The notes below the pieces were generated by a model. That model was given only the letters and a program-made list of their open reading frames with translations, was not told where the DNA came from and made no database searches. This document shows, piece by piece, positions 39,524 through 40,334 of a stretch of DNA of 40,334 nt. The stretch is taken from positions 1 to 40,334 of the forward strand of contig NZ_JACTVI010000075.1 of NCBI RefSeq assembly GCF_014495685.1, written 5' to 3'. Source of the DNA: Streptomyces sp. TRM68367. Lineage in GTDB: Bacteria; Actinomycetota; Actinomycetes; Streptomycetales; Streptomycetaceae. Position 1 is the first letter of the stretch. Every line of letters starts with the position of its first letter. A program made the position numbers and the translations under genes.

Positions 39524-40334
39524 ATGGATCTTGGACTGAAGGACCGGGTGTACGTCGTCACCGGGGCCACTCGCGGGCTGGGGCACGCGGCGGCGCGCGA
39601 GCTCGTCGCCGACGGAGCGAAGGTGGTCGTCACCGGGCGGGACGAGAAGAGTGTCGCGCAGGCCGCGGCCGCGCTGGGCCCGAACGCGGCCGGGATGGCC
39701 GTGGACAACGCCGACCCCGAGGCACCGGGGCGGCTGATCGCGGCGGCGCGGGAGCGGTTCGGGGGCTTCGACGGGCTGCTCGTGAGCGTCGGGGGGCCGG
39801 CGCCGGGGTTTGCCGCCGACAACACGGACGAGCAGTGGCAGGCGGCGTTCGAGTCGGTGTTCCTGGGGGCGGTGCGGCTTGCGCGGGCGGCTACGGCGGA
39901 GTTGGGGGCCGGTGGTGTCATCGGGTTCGTGCTGTCCGGGTCGGTGTACGAGCCGATTCCGGGGCTGACGATTTCCAATGGCCTGCGGCCGGGGCTTGCC
40001 GGTTTCGCCAAGTCGCTTTCCGACGAGGTGGGTCCGCGGGGTATCCGGGTGGTGGGGGTGCTGCCGGGGCGTATCGATACGGATCGGGTGCGGGAGCTCG
40101 ATGCGCGGTCCGCGGATCCGGAGGCTGCTCGGGCCGCCAGTGAATCTCGGATTCCGTTGCGTAGGTATGGGACGCCGGAGGAATTCGGGCGGGCTGCTGC
40201 GTTTTTGTTGTCTCCGGCGGCTTCTTATCTGACGGGGGTAATGGTGCCGGCCTCGATCATTCACGTGCGCGCGCCGGCCTGGGGTGGTCGGTCGGGGTTG
40301 AGGATTCGTCCTGGTTCGTCCTTCGGGTGGTGGT
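39524..40334 (+). CDS. SDR-family protein lacking the Tyr-x3-Lys motif (3' end not in window)
   Basis: From ATG 39524 the frame encodes MDLGLKDRVYVVTGATRGLG (Rossmann motif), SVGGPAPGF and VLSGSVYEPIPGLTISNGLR. Where classical SDRs have Tyr-x3-Lys, this has SNGLRPG, so it belongs to a divergent SDR subfamily. RRYGTPEEFGRAAAFLLSPA and ASYLTGVMVP follow as usual. The normal ending VDGG is then absent: the frame reads ASIIHVRAPAWGG and continues open to the window edge. The gene is either truncated and fused to foreign sequence, or frameshifted. Codon bias weakens towards the end. Confidence 0.75.
   Translation, partial: MDLGLKDRVYVVTGATRGLGHAAARELVADGAKVVVTGRDEKSVAQAAAALGPNAAGMAVDNADPEAPGRLIAAARERFGGFDGLLVSVGGPAPGFAADNTDEQWQAAFESVFLGAVRLARAATAELGAGGVIGFVLSGSVYEPIPGLTISNGLRPGLAGFAKSLSDEVGPRGIRVVGVLPGRIDTDRVRELDARSADPEAARAASESRIPLRRYGTPEEFGRAAAFLLSPAASYLTGVMVPASIIHVRAPAWGGRSGLRIRPGSSFGWW

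Noticed and set aside
1..40334. tRNA genes, CRISPR arrays, insertion sequences, phage genes, attachment sites
   Set aside because: No cloverleaf with a CCA end or T-loop motif, no regular spaced repeats, and no transposase or integrase similarity was seen on either strand.

Overview
The window is chromosomal DNA of a Streptomyces or a very close relative. Three things point there: very high G+C with strong G/C at third codon positions, many GTG starts and one TTG start, and a Streptomyces-specific gene set (the chaplin ChpE, a Spo0M-like protein, an InhA-type FabI behind FabG, a streptophobe-family remnant). From memory, the gene order follows the S. coelicolor core-chromosome stretch around chpE, fabG/fabI, tyrS and moaA. 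It is mostly housekeeping DNA. No phage, insertion sequence, CRISPR array, tRNA or biosynthetic cluster was seen. The interest lies in gene decay, unusual insertions and small regulatory structures.

Left part (1-12.9 kb). A 16S rRNA leader reads leftward off the edge. It is followed by a 3-methyladenine glycosylase, a Spo0M-like protein, a PEBP-family protein and an HNH protein. Next come an SPFH/NfeD membrane pair, an ABC ATPase and an actinobacterial protein of unknown function that may be leaderless. Then come chpE with the wreck of a second chaplin beside it, a GAF histidine kinase/LuxR response regulator pair, an SDR coupled to a QueA-like protein that carries a large Pro/Gly-rich insertion, and a secreted SLT transglycosylase with a structured leader.

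Middle (12.9-22.5 kb). Two divergent genes, an FHA-type ABC-2 transporter and a streptophobe-family membrane protein, have lost their 5' halves and are fused head to head. Beyond them lie serB, a SixA-like phosphatase, two small membrane proteins (one the 38-residue SGM_5486-type companion of the MFS transporter), and a CynX/NimT-type exporter facing a GntR regulator. A perfect 15-bp palindrome sits between the predicted -35 and -10 boxes of the exporter promoter. The fabG-fabI operon follows, then a remnant of a VapC/PIN toxin.

Right part (22.5-40.3 kb). A TldD/TldE metalloprotease pair, tyrS, two small membrane proteins, moaA and a DUF485/acetate-type symporter operon come first. Two tandem secreted subtilisins with C-terminal DxDGDG loops follow, then a sterol-desaturase pseudogene, a DnaQ-like exonuclease fused to a BRCT domain, SURF1, a GH15 hydrolase and an SDR that runs off the right edge with an atypical C-terminus.

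I did not find a clearly new multigene system. The best leads are a nine-copy palindromic word (ACGCGCGCGT) placed inside genes in all three codon phases, the QueA insertion, the promoter/operator/microprotein arrangement at the MFS locus, and several fresh pseudogenes.
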